Source: Alphaproteobacteria bacterium UBA2954 | GTDB taxonomy: Bacteria > Pseudomonadota > Alphaproteobacteria > Puniceispirillales > Puniceispirillaceae | Assembly (NCBI GenBank): GCA_002348585.1 | Contig: DEBO01000137.1 | Coordinates: 14,422-23,822, forward strand | Direction: 5' to 3' | Length of the DNA: 9,401 bases | Shown here: piece by piece, positions 1-6,900 of the stretch | Numbering within the stretch: the stretch's first letter is position 1 | How the letters are laid out: every line of letters starts with the position of its first letter | Notes under the pieces: model-generated | Told to the model about the DNA's origin: nothing | The model's database searches: none | What the model saw: only the letters and a program-made list of their open reading frames with translations | Program-made: the position numbers and the translations under genes

Positions 1-2150
1 TAATGCAATTCCGGCATGATGACGGCAGCTTTGATATTGAAACGTTTGAGCATGCTGTCCGCTTGTGGACCTTAACTCTCGAAACATCAGTTCTGATGGC
101 ACAGTTCCCGTCACGGGAAATTGCGCAAGGATCGTATGATTACAGAACACTTGGTCTGGGTTTTGCCAATATCGGCGGCATGCTGATGGCAGCAGGATAC
201 TCATATGACAGTGATGAAGCGCGTGCCTTATGCGGTGCGATATCAGCTATCATGACAGGGCGGTCATACGCCACATCAGCAGAGCTGGCAGCAGAGGCTG
301 GCCCGTTCCCGCTTTATCAGGACAATGCTGAGCATATGCTGCGGGTAATGCGTAATCACCGTCGTGCTGCCTATGGAGAGGCAGGAGGTTATGAGGATTT
401 AACTACATTGCCCATCCCACTGGATCACGCCCGCTGCCCGGATAAGAAGATGATAAAACATGCAAAAGCAGCATGGGATGATGCATTGAAACTTGGCGAA
501 AAGCATGGCTACCGTAACGCACAATCTACCGTCATTGCGCCAACCGGCACAATCGGCCTAGTCATGGATTGTGACACCACGGGAATTGAACCAGACTTTG
601 CAATTGTAAAATTCAAGAAACTGGCTGGCGGTGGTTACTTCAAAATCATCAACCGTGTTGTTCCTGAGGCCTTGACAGGTCTTGGCTATACACCAGACCA
701 AATTGACGACATTACCCGCTATGCCGTTGGTCATGGCAATCTGGAAAGCTGCCAGGCCATCTCACCAAATGCACTGAGAGAAAAAGGCTTCACAGATGCT
801 GTCTTAACCCAGCTTGCGGATTCACTTGAAAACGCATTTGACATCAAGTTCGCTTTCAACCGTTTCAGCCTTGGTGATGAGTTCTGCAGGGAAACTTTAG
901 GATTCAGTGAAGACCAGCTAAATGATTTTAACTTTAACATGCTTGAAGCGCTGGGGTTTTCAAAAGAGGAAATTGAAGCTGCAAACATCCATGTCTGCGG
1001 GGCCATGACCGTTGAAGGTGCTCCTCATATGAAAGAGGAGCATTTGCCGATATTTGATTGTGCGAATGTCTGCGGGCGGATTGGCAAACGATTCTTGTCA
1101 GTCAGCAGCCATATCACCATGATGGCCGCTGCACAACCATTCATATCAGGCGCGATTTCCAAGACAATCAATATGCCGAACAGTGCAACAGTTCAGGAAT
1201 GTGGTGAAGCCTACATGCAAAGCTGGAAGCTGGGCCTGAAGGCAAATGCACTTTACCGTGACGGCTCTAAGCTCAGTCAGCCTCTGTCATCTGCTCTTGT
1301 CGATGATGATGAGGACACACATATCGACGAACTGGCTGCCGCACCCACAGCGCAAATTATTGAAAAGGTTGTGGAGCGCATAGTGCGAAATGAAGAGCGC
1401 CAACGCCTGCCTGACAGGCGCAAGGGCTATACCCAGAAAGCTTCTGTTGGTGGGCATAAAGTTTATCTGCGGACAGGTGAATATGAGGACGGGCGTCTGG
1501 GTGAAATTTTCATCGATATGCATAAAGAAGGTGCAGCTTTCCGCTCGCTGATGAATAATTTTGCCATCGCGGTATCTATCGGCCTTCAGTATGGTGTTCC
1601 CTTAGAGGAATATGTTGAAGCATTCACCTTTACCCGGTTTGAGCCACAAGGCATTGTCACAGGCAACGATGCAATAAAAATGTCGACATCCATCCTCGAT
1701 TATACGTTCCGCGAATTGGCAATATCTTATCTGGACAGACATGATTTAGGGCATGTCAGTGCTGATGATCTGGATGTGGACACAACTGGCGGCGGCGAAG
1801 CCCAGTCTGCACTAGTCAACAAGGTCACGAGCAGAGGATTCATCCGTAAGCAGGGTTTGGTCGTTTACTCAAACGACAGCTCAGCAGCCCAAGCCGTGGC
1901 AACGGACCAGACAGCAACTACCAGCCTGAAGCCGGCGACAACAACAAGTGCCGGCCTTGCAAAAGCAGTTGCAAATGAGGCAATGGCTGGGACAGCAACA
2001 GCAACTGATGTCATGGAAAACCGGCGCAAAGAAGCACGCTTACAGGGTTATGAAGGGGAATCCTGCCCTGAATGTCAAAACTTTACGCTGGTCAGAAATG
2101 GGACCTGTCTGAAATGCAACACCTGTGGTGCCACGACAGGTTGCAGCTAA
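1..2150 (+). CDS. nrdJ: Adenosylcobalamin-dependent (class II) ribonucleotide reductase, C-terminal ~715 residues (5' end outside window)
   Basis: Reduces ribonucleotides to deoxyribonucleotides in the cytoplasm, using a thiyl radical generated with adenosylcobalamin, so it needs no oxygen. The frame is open from the left edge. The first ATG (base 3) is internal, because full-length family members have roughly 1200 residues. Numbering from that ATG, visible family signatures are [16 protein letters not shown] (47-62), [20 protein letters not shown] (175-194), [11 protein letters not shown] (248-258) and [10 protein letters not shown] (383-392). A TSCPD-type domain follows at about 470-590. 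After it comes an Ala/Thr-rich, probably disordered linker (about 626-668). The protein ends in a cysteine-rich tail with CPEC (688-691), CLKCNTC (702-708) and a penultimate Cys714, suited to metal binding or to re-reducing the active site. From family knowledge, the NPC-type catalytic motif should lie shortly upstream of the window. It is followed by a 157-base gap before the RidA gene. Confidence 0.96.
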   Translation, partial: MQFRHDDGSFDIETFEHAVRLWTLTLETSVLMAQFPSREIAQGSYDYRTLGLGFANIGGMLMAAGYSYDSDEARALCGAISAIMTGRSYATSAELAAEAGPFPLYQDNAEHMLRVMRNHRRAAYGEAGGYEDLTTLPIPLDHARCPDKKMIKHAKAAWDDALKLGEKHGYRNAQSTVIAPTGTIGLVMDCDTTGIEPDFAIVKFKKLAGGGYFKIINRVVPEALTGLGYTPDQIDDITRYAVGHGNLESCQAISPNALREKGFTDAVLTQLADSLENAFDIKFAFNRFSLGDEFCRETLGFSEDQLNDFNFNMLEALGFSKEEIEAANIHVCGAMTVEGAPHMKEEHLPIFDCANVCGRIGKRFLSVSSHITMMAAAQPFISGAISKTINMPNSATVQECGEAYMQSWKLGLKANALYRDGSKLSQPLSSALVDDDEDTHIDELAAAPTAQIIEKVVERIVRNEERQRLPDRRKGYTQKASVGGHKVYLRTGEYEDGRLGEIFIDMHKEGAAFRSLMNNFAIAVSIGLQYGVPLEEYVEAFTFTRFEPQGIVTGNDAIKMSTSILDYTFRELAISYLDRHDLGHVSADDLDVDTTGGGEAQSALVNKVTSRGFIRKQGLVVYSNDSSAAQAVATDQTATTSLKPATTTSAGLAKAVANEAMAGTATATDVMENRRKEARLQGYEGESCPECQNFTLVRNGTCLKCNTCGATTGCS

Positions 2151-2188
2151 GGCAAATGAAACACATTATGAAGTCAGCAATAATGCTC

Positions 2189-2216
2189 TTGCAGAATGAC
2201 CAGGTCTTGCTATAGA
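2189..2216 (+). promoter_or_regulatory. Possible extended -10 promoter for the RidA-family gene
   Basis: TTGCAG (2189-2194), a 16-base spacer, then TATAGA (2211-2216) preceded by TGC, giving an extended -10 TGN motif (2208-2210). The -35 matches the TTGACA consensus only in its first three bases. Transcription would start near 2222, about 85 bases ahead of the ATG at 2308. This is a consensus match only; read-through from nrdJ is the alternative. Confidence 0.3.
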
Positions 2217-2221
2217 TTGAG

Positions 2222-2247
2222 AAGTTCTTTTCGTCGGTTAAGAACTT
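2222..2247. repeat. 8-bp perfect inverted repeat (AAGTTCTT / AAGAACTT) in the nrdJ-RidA gap
   Basis: AAGTTCTT (2222-2229) pairs perfectly with AAGAACTT (2240-2247) across a 10-base loop. The stem is AT-rich and is followed by a T-rich stretch (2246-2262) that is not an uninterrupted T run. It could be a weak terminator for nrdJ, a stem at the 5' end of the RidA mRNA if the promoter at 2189-2216 is real, or an operator. The sequence does not decide between these. Confidence 0.4.
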
Positions 2248-2292
2248 ACTTATTTGTGTTTGCACCTGTATCTCCCCTTGGCTGGATGAATT

Positions 2293-2301
2293 GGAAGGGA
2301 G
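2293..2301 (+). promoter_or_regulatory. Strong Shine-Dalgarno for the RidA-family gene
   Basis: GGAAGGGAG at 2293-2301 ends six bases before the ATG at 2308. It is the best ribosome binding site in the window and fixes that start. Confidence 0.75.
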
Positions 2302-2307
2302 TCTCTT

Positions 2308-2775
2308 ATGATATCATCTGCAGTTAACAATTTGAGCCGTCTAGGCATCACTCTGCCTGATGCCCCTGCACCAGCAGCTAATTACGTTCCTTATGTTATT
2401 GCCGGCAATATGGTTTTCGTCTCCGGGCAACTTCCTCTTGTTGAAGGGAAGTTGTCTGTTACCGGCCATGTCGGCAAAGACGTAACAACCGAACAGGCCG
2501 CCGAGCAGGCAAGACAATGCGCCGTTAATCTTCTGGCTCAACTCAATTCTGCCTGTGGGGGTGACCTTGGCCGGGTGAAACAAGTGGTGAAGCTAGGTGG
2601 GTTTGTTGCCTGTGCAGATAATTTCACTGACCAGCCAGAAGTGATTAACGGTGCATCTGATCTAATGGTTGAAGTCTTTGGTGAAGCTGGCCGCCATGCC
2701 CGTTTCGCTGTAGGCTCCAACAATCTGCCACGCGGAACATGTGTTGAAGTAGAGGGCACATTTTTGATCGACTGA
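2308..2775 (+). CDS. RidA/YjgF/YER057c/UK114-family protein (probable enamine/imine deaminase or related)
   Basis: A small cytoplasmic protein of 155 residues, from a family that forms trimers whose subunit interfaces hold the active site. Canonical RidA hydrolyses reactive 2-aminoacrylate and other enamines/imines released by PLP enzymes. Visible signatures are MVFVSGQLPL (35-44), EQAAEQARQCAVNLLAQL (62-79) and the C-terminal ARFAVGSNNLPRGTCVEVEG (131-150). Arg132 aligns with the arginine that binds the substrate carboxylate in active RidA proteins, so deaminase activity is possible. It is somewhat longer than the roughly 130 residues of E. coli RidA and looks like the alphaproteobacterial ~150-residue subgroup, whose substrate is less certain. 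Its start is fixed by the strong Shine-Dalgarno at 2293-2301. The next gene lies 111 bases downstream on the same strand, separated by a hairpin. Confidence 0.92.
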   Translation: MISSAVNNLSRLGITLPDAPAPAANYVPYVIAGNMVFVSGQLPLVEGKLSVTGHVGKDVTTEQAAEQARQCAVNLLAQLNSACGGDLGRVKQVVKLGGFVACADNFTDQPEVINGASDLMVEVFGEAGRHARFAVGSNNLPRGTCVEVEGTFLID

Positions 2776-2820
2776 TGCCGCCAGCTATGGCTGAATGAAG
2801 GTCTCCTCATCTGTACCGCA

Positions 2821-2826
2821 TATAAT
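2821..2826 (+). promoter_or_regulatory. Perfect -10 hexamer TATAAT upstream of the acyltransferase gene
   Basis: TATAAT at 2821-2826 lies about 60 bases before the ATG at 2887. I find no convincing -35 at 16-18 bases upstream and no TGN extension, so the call rests on one hexamer in an AT-rich gap. A start near 2832 would place the hairpin at 2844-2880 within the leader. Confidence 0.25.
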
Positions 2827-2843
2827 TATTAAGATAAGTTGTG

Positions 2844-2880
2844 AATATGGCCTTGCCAGTTCAATTGGCAAAGCCATATT
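2844..2880. repeat. Long stem-loop (15-bp arms, one mismatch, 7-base loop) between the RidA and acyltransferase genes
   Basis: AATATGGCCTTGCCA (2844-2858) pairs with TGGCAAAGCCATATT (2866-2880); the only mismatch is C2852 opposite A2872. The loop is GTTCAAT. It is the strongest inverted repeat I found in the non-coding sequence. It ends six bases before the acyltransferase ATG at 2887. The downstream bases TATGGCATGC do not form a U-tract, so a classical intrinsic terminator is a poor fit. A leader structure, an RNA processing site or a protein-binding palindrome are alternatives. Confidence 0.75.
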
Positions 2881-2886
2881 TATGGC

Positions 2887-4059
2887 ATGCTAAACAAGGG
2901 TAAAATAAAGGTAAATATAACAGTGCATACCACACTGTCCGCATTTACCGCAGATGAATGGGACAGACTGAACCCGAGCAAGCATCCATTTCTTTGCTAT
3001 GCATTTCTCAAAGCACTAGAAGATAGTGGTTCTGTTGGTGGGCAGACCGGGTGGGATATGCTGTTTCTAGCAGCAAGAGAAGACAGCTCTGATCTGCTGG
3101 TGGGCATTCTGCCTGCTTATATCAAGCATCATTCTTATGGTGAATATGTTTTTGACCACAGCTGGGCCCATGCGTTTGAGCGCGCAGGCGGACGATATTA
3201 TCCAAAACTATTATGTGCCGTTCCCTTTACACCTGTCCCTGGGCCTCGTCTATTATTTGATGATCATCATCACCCAGAAATCGTCCACGACCTGCTGAAT
3301 GCGTTAGAGACGATCGCAAGAGATAATCAGATTTCGTCTGCCCATGTAAATTTCATTATAGATGAAGATCGCAATGTTCTGACAGATAGAGGCTGGATGA
3401 TCAGAACTGGCGTTCAATTTCACTGGCAAAATAATAACTACAACTGTTTTGATGATTTCCTGGCCAGTCTGTCATCCCGAAAACGAAAGACCTTACGAAA
3501 GGAAAGACAAGGTCTTTTTGACAAAGGCATCACATTTCATCAGCTTACCGACACTGATATTCAACCAGAACATTGGGATCGTTTTTATCAGTTTTATCTG
3601 TCTACAATCGAAAAAAAATGGGGAGGTGCTTATCTGACAGAAAACTTTTTCCACCAGATTGGCACGCAGATGTCAGATCAGATTTTACTAGTCTTAGCCG
3701 AAAAAGACAGACAGCTGATCGCAGGTGCACTTAATTTTATTGGTCAGGATTCACTTTATGGCCGGAATTGGGGATGTGTTGAACATATTCCGAATCTACA
3801 TTTTGAGACCTGTTATTATCAGGCAATCGACTTTGCCATCAGCAGAAAGCTGGCCACAGTCGAAGCTGGTGCTCAGGGTTTGCATAAAGTGCAGCGAGGC
3901 TATCTACCTGTATATACCTATTCGGCACATTGGCTGGCTGATTCACGCTTCTCCGAAGCGGTCAGCCGTTTCCTCAGTCAGGAGCAGGCCGCTGTTGAAC
4001 AAGACGCTCGATCCATAGACAAAATCAGCCCGTACCGCCGCGACAATAAAGCAGGCTAG
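2887..4059 (+). CDS. FemAB-like N-acyltransferase, COG3146 / DUF482 family (GNAT fold)
   Basis: A soluble 390-residue protein of the FemAB-like acyltransferase family common in Alpha- and Gammaproteobacteria. The family is predicted to transfer an acyl or aminoacyl group to an amine; the true substrate is not established. Characteristic blocks are PFLCYAFLKALEDSGSVGG (34-52), SYGEYVFDHSWAHAFERAGG (83-102), SSRKRKTLRKER (196-207), GRNWGC (292-297), FETCYYQAIDFAI (306-318) and VEAGAQGLHKVQRGYLP (325-341). Length is usual for the family and no signal peptide or membrane segment is visible. The start is uncertain: ATG 2887 has no Shine-Dalgarno and sits just past a hairpin, while a GTG at 2923 has AAGG 11 bases upstream. 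The family's N-terminal strand suits either. It ends tail to tail with clpA, overlapping by four bases. Confidence 0.92.
   Translation: MLNKGKIKVNITVHTTLSAFTADEWDRLNPSKHPFLCYAFLKALEDSGSVGGQTGWDMLFLAAREDSSDLLVGILPAYIKHHSYGEYVFDHSWAHAFERAGGRYYPKLLCAVPFTPVPGPRLLFDDHHHPEIVHDLLNALETIARDNQISSAHVNFIIDEDRNVLTDRGWMIRTGVQFHWQNNNYNCFDDFLASLSSRKRKTLRKERQGLFDKGITFHQLTDTDIQPEHWDRFYQFYLSTIEKKWGGAYLTENFFHQIGTQMSDQILLVLAEKDRQLIAGALNFIGQDSLYGRNWGCVEHIPNLHFETCYYQAIDFAISRKLATVEAGAQGLHKVQRGYLPVYTYSAHWLADSRFSEAVSRFLSQEQAAVEQDARSIDKISPYRRDNKAG
4056..4059. other. Convergent stop codons overlapping in a CTAG palindrome
   Basis: The acyltransferase stop TAG is at 4057-4059 on +. The clpA stop TAG is the complement of 4056-4058 on -. 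Both lie inside the palindrome CTAG, so the coding regions overlap by four bases and leave no room between them for a shared terminator. Any termination signal must sit inside the opposite gene, or the transcripts run past each other. Confidence 0.95.
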
Positions 4060-6386
4060 ACCTTACTCAGGCTTTTCTTACCTTGCGGTTTGCGTCGCGC
4101 TGCTTTTGACTTCACCTTTTTCGCAGATTTATTATCTATCTGTTGCGCACGCGGCGCTGCAACTGTCACAACCAATTCATGATCAATAACTGTGACCTCA
4201 ACAATACCGCCCTGCTCCAACTCACCAAACAACAGATGATCAGCAAGAGGCTTTTTAATCTTTTCCTGAACCAGCCGTGCTAAGGGGCGTGCGCCATAGG
4301 CCTTATCATAGCCCCGCGCAGCCAGCCAATCACGTGCAGCGTCGTCGAGGACGATATCAACCTGCCGATCACTGAGCTGGACTTCAAGCTGCATAATGAA
4401 TTTATCAACAACCTTACGTACAACATCTGTTTCCAAAGGTGCGAATGGTATTACCGCATCAAGCCTGTTTCTGAATTCCGGCGTGAAGGCTTTTTCAATA
4501 GCATCTGTTCCAGCTTCAAGCTTCTGACCACGGCCAAAGCCAATTTGCTGTTTTGCCATTTCAGCTGCGCCCGCATTTGTCGTCATAATCAGAATAACAT
4601 TGCGAAAATCTACTGATTTACCGTTACTGTCCGTAAGGCGCCCATGATCCATAACCTGAAGAAGAATGTTAAATAAATCAGGATGCGCTTTTTCAATCTC
4701 ATCAAGCAACAGAACAGCGTGGGGCGTCTGGTCAACAGCATCGGTTAATAAGCCCCCCTGATCGAAACCGACATATCCTGGAGGAGCGCCAATAAGCCGG
4801 CTTACCGTGTGGCGCTCCATATATTCGGACATATCGAAACGGATGAGTTTAACTCCTAAAATTTCTGATAGCTGGCGGGCAGCTTCTGTCTTACCCACAC
4901 CTGTTGGCCCAGAAAACAGATAATTGCCAATCGGTTTTTCAGGTTCACGCAAGCCCGCCCGTGACAATTTGATGGCGGACGCAAGGGTTGATAAGGCCTG
5001 ATCCTGACCAAACACCATCCTCCGTAGGTCTATTTCAAGTGTCTTTAGAGCACTCTTATCATCACGGCTAACTTGTTTTGACGGAATCCGTGCAATTGAA
5101 GAAATTGTCGTTTCGATTTCTTTCTGTCCAATCACTTGCCGGCGCCGTGATGGTGGCAACAAATTCTGCGCTGCGGCTGCCTCATCGATCACATCGATGG
5201 CTTTGTCGGGCAATTTACGATCGTTGATATAACGCGCTGACAGTTCAACAGCCTGTTTTAAAGCTGCGCTGGTAAACCGAACGCCGTGATGTTCTTCATA
5301 ACGCTGTTTCAACCCCTGCAGAATGCGGATACTGTCTGGCACAGATGGCTCAGTGATATCAATTTTCTGAAATCTGCGGGCAAGCGCTCGGTCTTTTTCA
5401 AAATAGGCTCTGAACTCTTTATAAGTGGTTGACCCAATGCAGCGTAGCCCTCCTGTCTGCAGAGCAGGCTTCAAAAGGTTAGAGGCATCCATAGCTCCCC
5501 CAGACGTGGCCCCCGCGCCAATGATTGTATGAATCTCATCGATAAACAAAATAGCATTATCGTCTTGTTCAACTTGTTTCATAACCGCTTTCAGTCGTTC
5601 CTCAAAGTCACCGCGATAGCGCGTTCCAGCAAGCAGCTGGCCCATATCCAGCGCATAAATAACTGCTGATTTTAAAACATCCGGAACCGTACCCTGAACC
5701 ACTCGTAGGGCAAGCCCCTCAGCAATAGCTGTTTTGCCGACGCCTGGGTCGCCCACATATAAAGGATTGTTTTTTGTACGTCGGCATAAAACCTGTATTG
5801 TCCTATCAACTTCCTTATCTCTGCCGATTAACGGGTCAACACGCCCGTCTCTAGCTTTTGCCATCAGGTCGACAGCATATTCAGACAGTGGGTCAGACTT
5901 GCTCCCTTCTCCATCTGCTAACTTATCATCACTCTGTTCTGTACCTTGCACGGTTCCACCATTGCCATGGCTGACAAAACTCACCGCATCAAGACGCGAC
6001 ATGTTCAGTGAGTTCAAGAACCACACTGCATAACTTTCACGCTCAGAATACATAGCGATTAGAATATTCGCTCCTGTTGCAGCACCACGGCCAGAAGACT
6101 GCGTGTGAATAATGGCTCGCTGAACAACGCGCTGAAAACCCGCTGTTGGCTGCACTTCCAGATTCTCAGATGGGTTCACAATAGAAGATAATTCATCTTC
6201 AATGTGGTTGACTAAAAGATCACGTAACTCGCTGATGTCAACTTTGCAGCCCTTTAGAACCTCAATCGCATCTTCATCATCCACCAAAGCAAGTAAAAGA
6301 TGCTCAAGCGTTGCAAATTCATGTGAACGCTCACCAGCTATTGACAATGCACGCCGCAGCGTCTCTTCAAGATCTGGGGACAACAT
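4056..6386 (-). CDS. clpA: ATP-dependent Clp protease ATP-binding subunit ClpA
   Basis: AAA+ unfoldase that forms hexamers, unfolds substrates and feeds them to the ClpP peptidase in the cytoplasm. It has 776 residues (E. coli ClpA has 758). The N-terminal double Clp-repeat domain, where ClpS docks, spans about 1-140. D1 has Walker A GDPGVGKT (212-219), pore loop RYRG (256-259) and Walker B ILFIDE (279-284). D2 has Walker A GPTGVGKT (493-500), pore GYVG (537-540), Walker B VLLLDE (558-563) and sensor-2 GAR (698-700). The ClpP-docking loop is IGF (615-617), which separates it from ClpB. Residues 742-776 form an unusually lysine/arginine-rich tail. The start is supported by AAGGAG ten bases upstream (6402-6397), inside the end of clpS, suggesting co-transcription and coupling. 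All ATPase motifs are intact. Confidence 0.98.
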   Translation of the reverse strand: MLSPDLEETLRRALSIAGERSHEFATLEHLLLALVDDEDAIEVLKGCKVDISELRDLLVNHIEDELSSIVNPSENLEVQPTAGFQRVVQRAIIHTQSSGRGAATGANILIAMYSERESYAVWFLNSLNMSRLDAVSFVSHGNGGTVQGTEQSDDKLADGEGSKSDPLSEYAVDLMAKARDGRVDPLIGRDKEVDRTIQVLCRRTKNNPLYVGDPGVGKTAIAEGLALRVVQGTVPDVLKSAVIYALDMGQLLAGTRYRGDFEERLKAVMKQVEQDDNAILFIDEIHTIIGAGATSGGAMDASNLLKPALQTGGLRCIGSTTYKEFRAYFEKDRALARRFQKIDITEPSVPDSIRILQGLKQRYEEHHGVRFTSAALKQAVELSARYINDRKLPDKAIDVIDEAAAAQNLLPPSRRRQVIGQKEIETTISSIARIPSKQVSRDDKSALKTLEIDLRRMVFGQDQALSTLASAIKLSRAGLREPEKPIGNYLFSGPTGVGKTEAARQLSEILGVKLIRFDMSEYMERHTVSRLIGAPPGYVGFDQGGLLTDAVDQTPHAVLLLDEIEKAHPDLFNILLQVMDHGRLTDSNGKSVDFRNVILIMTTNAGAAEMAKQQIGFGRGQKLEAGTDAIEKAFTPEFRNRLDAVIPFAPLETDVVRKVVDKFIMQLEVQLSDRQVDIVLDDAARDWLAARGYDKAYGARPLARLVQEKIKKPLADHLLFGELEQGGIVEVTVIDHELVVTVAAPRAQQIDNKSAKKVKSKAARRKPQGKKSLSKV

Positions 6387-6393
6387 ACTCCAG

Positions 6394-6720
6394 CTACTCC
6401 TTTTCTAGCTGCAATTGCAGGGGGTGTTCATTCTGCCGGGCAAAATTCATCACTTGACTAGCCTTTGCCTCGGCAATCTCAAAAGTATAAACGCCGCAAA
6501 TACCGACACCTCGCTGATGAACATGCAACATAATCTGCTGCGCTGCTTCATGATTGTGACCAAAAAAGCGCTGAAGGACGAGCACCACAAATTCCATGGG
6601 CGTATAATCGTCGTTCAGCATAAGAACGCGATAGAGAGATGGCTTTTCTGTCTTCTCTTTTTTTTCGAGAAGAACGCCGCCAGTCACATCATCGTCTTCA
6701 GACCGATTATTTCTGCTCAT
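6394..6720 (-). CDS. clpS: ATP-dependent Clp protease adaptor ClpS
   Basis: Adaptor of 108 residues that binds the ClpA N-domain and delivers proteins with N-degrons (Leu, Phe, Tyr, Trp at the N-terminus) to ClpAP. The core matches E. coli ClpS with a two-residue offset: [11 protein letters not shown] (35-45) supplies Asn36, Asp37, Asp38 and Met42, and MLHVHQRG (64-71) supplies His68. These are the residues of the N-degron pocket. The conserved GICGVYT (72-79 region) and NEHPL (97-101) also match. The first 25 or so residues are charged and flexible, as required for substrate delivery. The Shine-Dalgarno before ATG 6720 is weak (GAAAG about 10 bases upstream). Only seven bases separate its stop from clpA, so the two form an operon, and the gene is divergent from the carboxypeptidase. 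No pocket residue is missing. Confidence 0.98.
   Translation of the reverse strand: MSRNNRSEDDDVTGGVLLEKKEKTEKPSLYRVLMLNDDYTPMEFVVLVLQRFFGHNHEAAQQIMLHVHQRGVGICGVYTFEIAEAKASQVMNFARQNEHPLQLQLEKE
6397..6402 (-). promoter_or_regulatory. clpA Shine-Dalgarno embedded in the last codons of clpS
   Basis: On the - strand AAGGAG (6402-6397) encodes the last two clpS residues (Lys-Glu), is followed at once by the clpS stop TAG (6396-6394) and lies ten bases before the clpA ATG. A second GGAG (6391-6388) is only one base from the ATG, too close for normal use. The arrangement favours translational coupling of clpS to clpA. Confidence 0.7.
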
Positions 6721-6741
6721 TTTGATTAAACTTTCAGACCC

Positions 6742-6747
6742 AATATA
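6742..6747 (-). promoter_or_regulatory. Possible -10 element for the clpS-clpA operon
   Basis: On the - strand TATATT (6747-6742) matches TATAAT at five of six positions and lies about 22 bases ahead of the clpS ATG. No recognisable -35 stands 16-18 bases upstream. A second AT-rich candidate, TATAAA (6780-6775), also lacks a good -35. Weak support; the clpS promoter must be somewhere in this 180-base gap, or clpS is leaderless or nearly so. Confidence 0.2.
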
Positions 6748-6760
6748 ATCGTTAACATTT

Positions 6761-6787
6761 TTGGCACCTTATGCTTTATATTGGCAC
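6761..6787 (+). repeat. Direct repeat TTGGCAC, 20 bp apart, in the clpS / carboxypeptidase intergenic region
   Basis: TTGGCAC occurs at 6761-6767 and 6781-6787, start to start exactly 20 bases, close to two helical turns. Each copy is followed by TTA, giving TTGGCAC(C)TTA. A phased pair between divergent genes could be an operator for a dimeric regulator. The second copy also begins a partial sigma-54-like match (TGGCAC, five bases, TTGA). The rest of the 180-base gap (6721-6900) is AT-rich and shows no gene. Confidence 0.4.
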
Positions 6788-6894
6788 TTAAATTGAATAA
6801 TTGAAGTCATAAAGCTGGAAAAATCCGCATCGTGATGTCAATTTTACTTTTTTAGCGTCGCTTACACCAGCAATTACTTGTTTCTAGTACGAGA

Positions 6895-6900
6895 TATAGT
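6895..6900 (+). promoter_or_regulatory. -10-like TATAGT directly abutting the upstream ATG of the carboxypeptidase
   Basis: TATAGT (6895-6900) matches TATAAT at five of six positions and touches ATG 6901. If used, transcription would begin near 6907, past that ATG, and translation would start at Met6 (6916) from a nearly leaderless mRNA. No good -35 is seen (TTACTT at 6874-6879 gives only a 15-base spacer). Low confidence. Confidence 0.15.

Noticed and set aside
2222..2247. Alphaproteobacterial LexA/SOS box at GTTC in the nrdJ-RidA gap
   Set aside because: The direct repeat GTTC-N7-GTTC is not present; only the inverted AAGTTCTT/AAGAACTT occurs, with the wrong spacing.
2844..2890. Hairpin as a classical rho-independent terminator of the RidA gene
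   Set aside because: The stem is long enough, but the bases after it (TATGGCATGC) contain no T run. Kept as a stem-loop of unknown role.
6415..6729. A 104-codon open frame on the + strand opposite clpS
   Set aside because: It mirrors clpS almost exactly, and its residues reflect the complement of the conserved ClpS core. No independent evidence of coding.
6782..6796. Annotating a definite sigma-54 promoter
   Set aside because: The invariant GC of the -12 element reads GA, and nothing shows that this genome has rpoN. Reported only as a speculative observation with the repeat.
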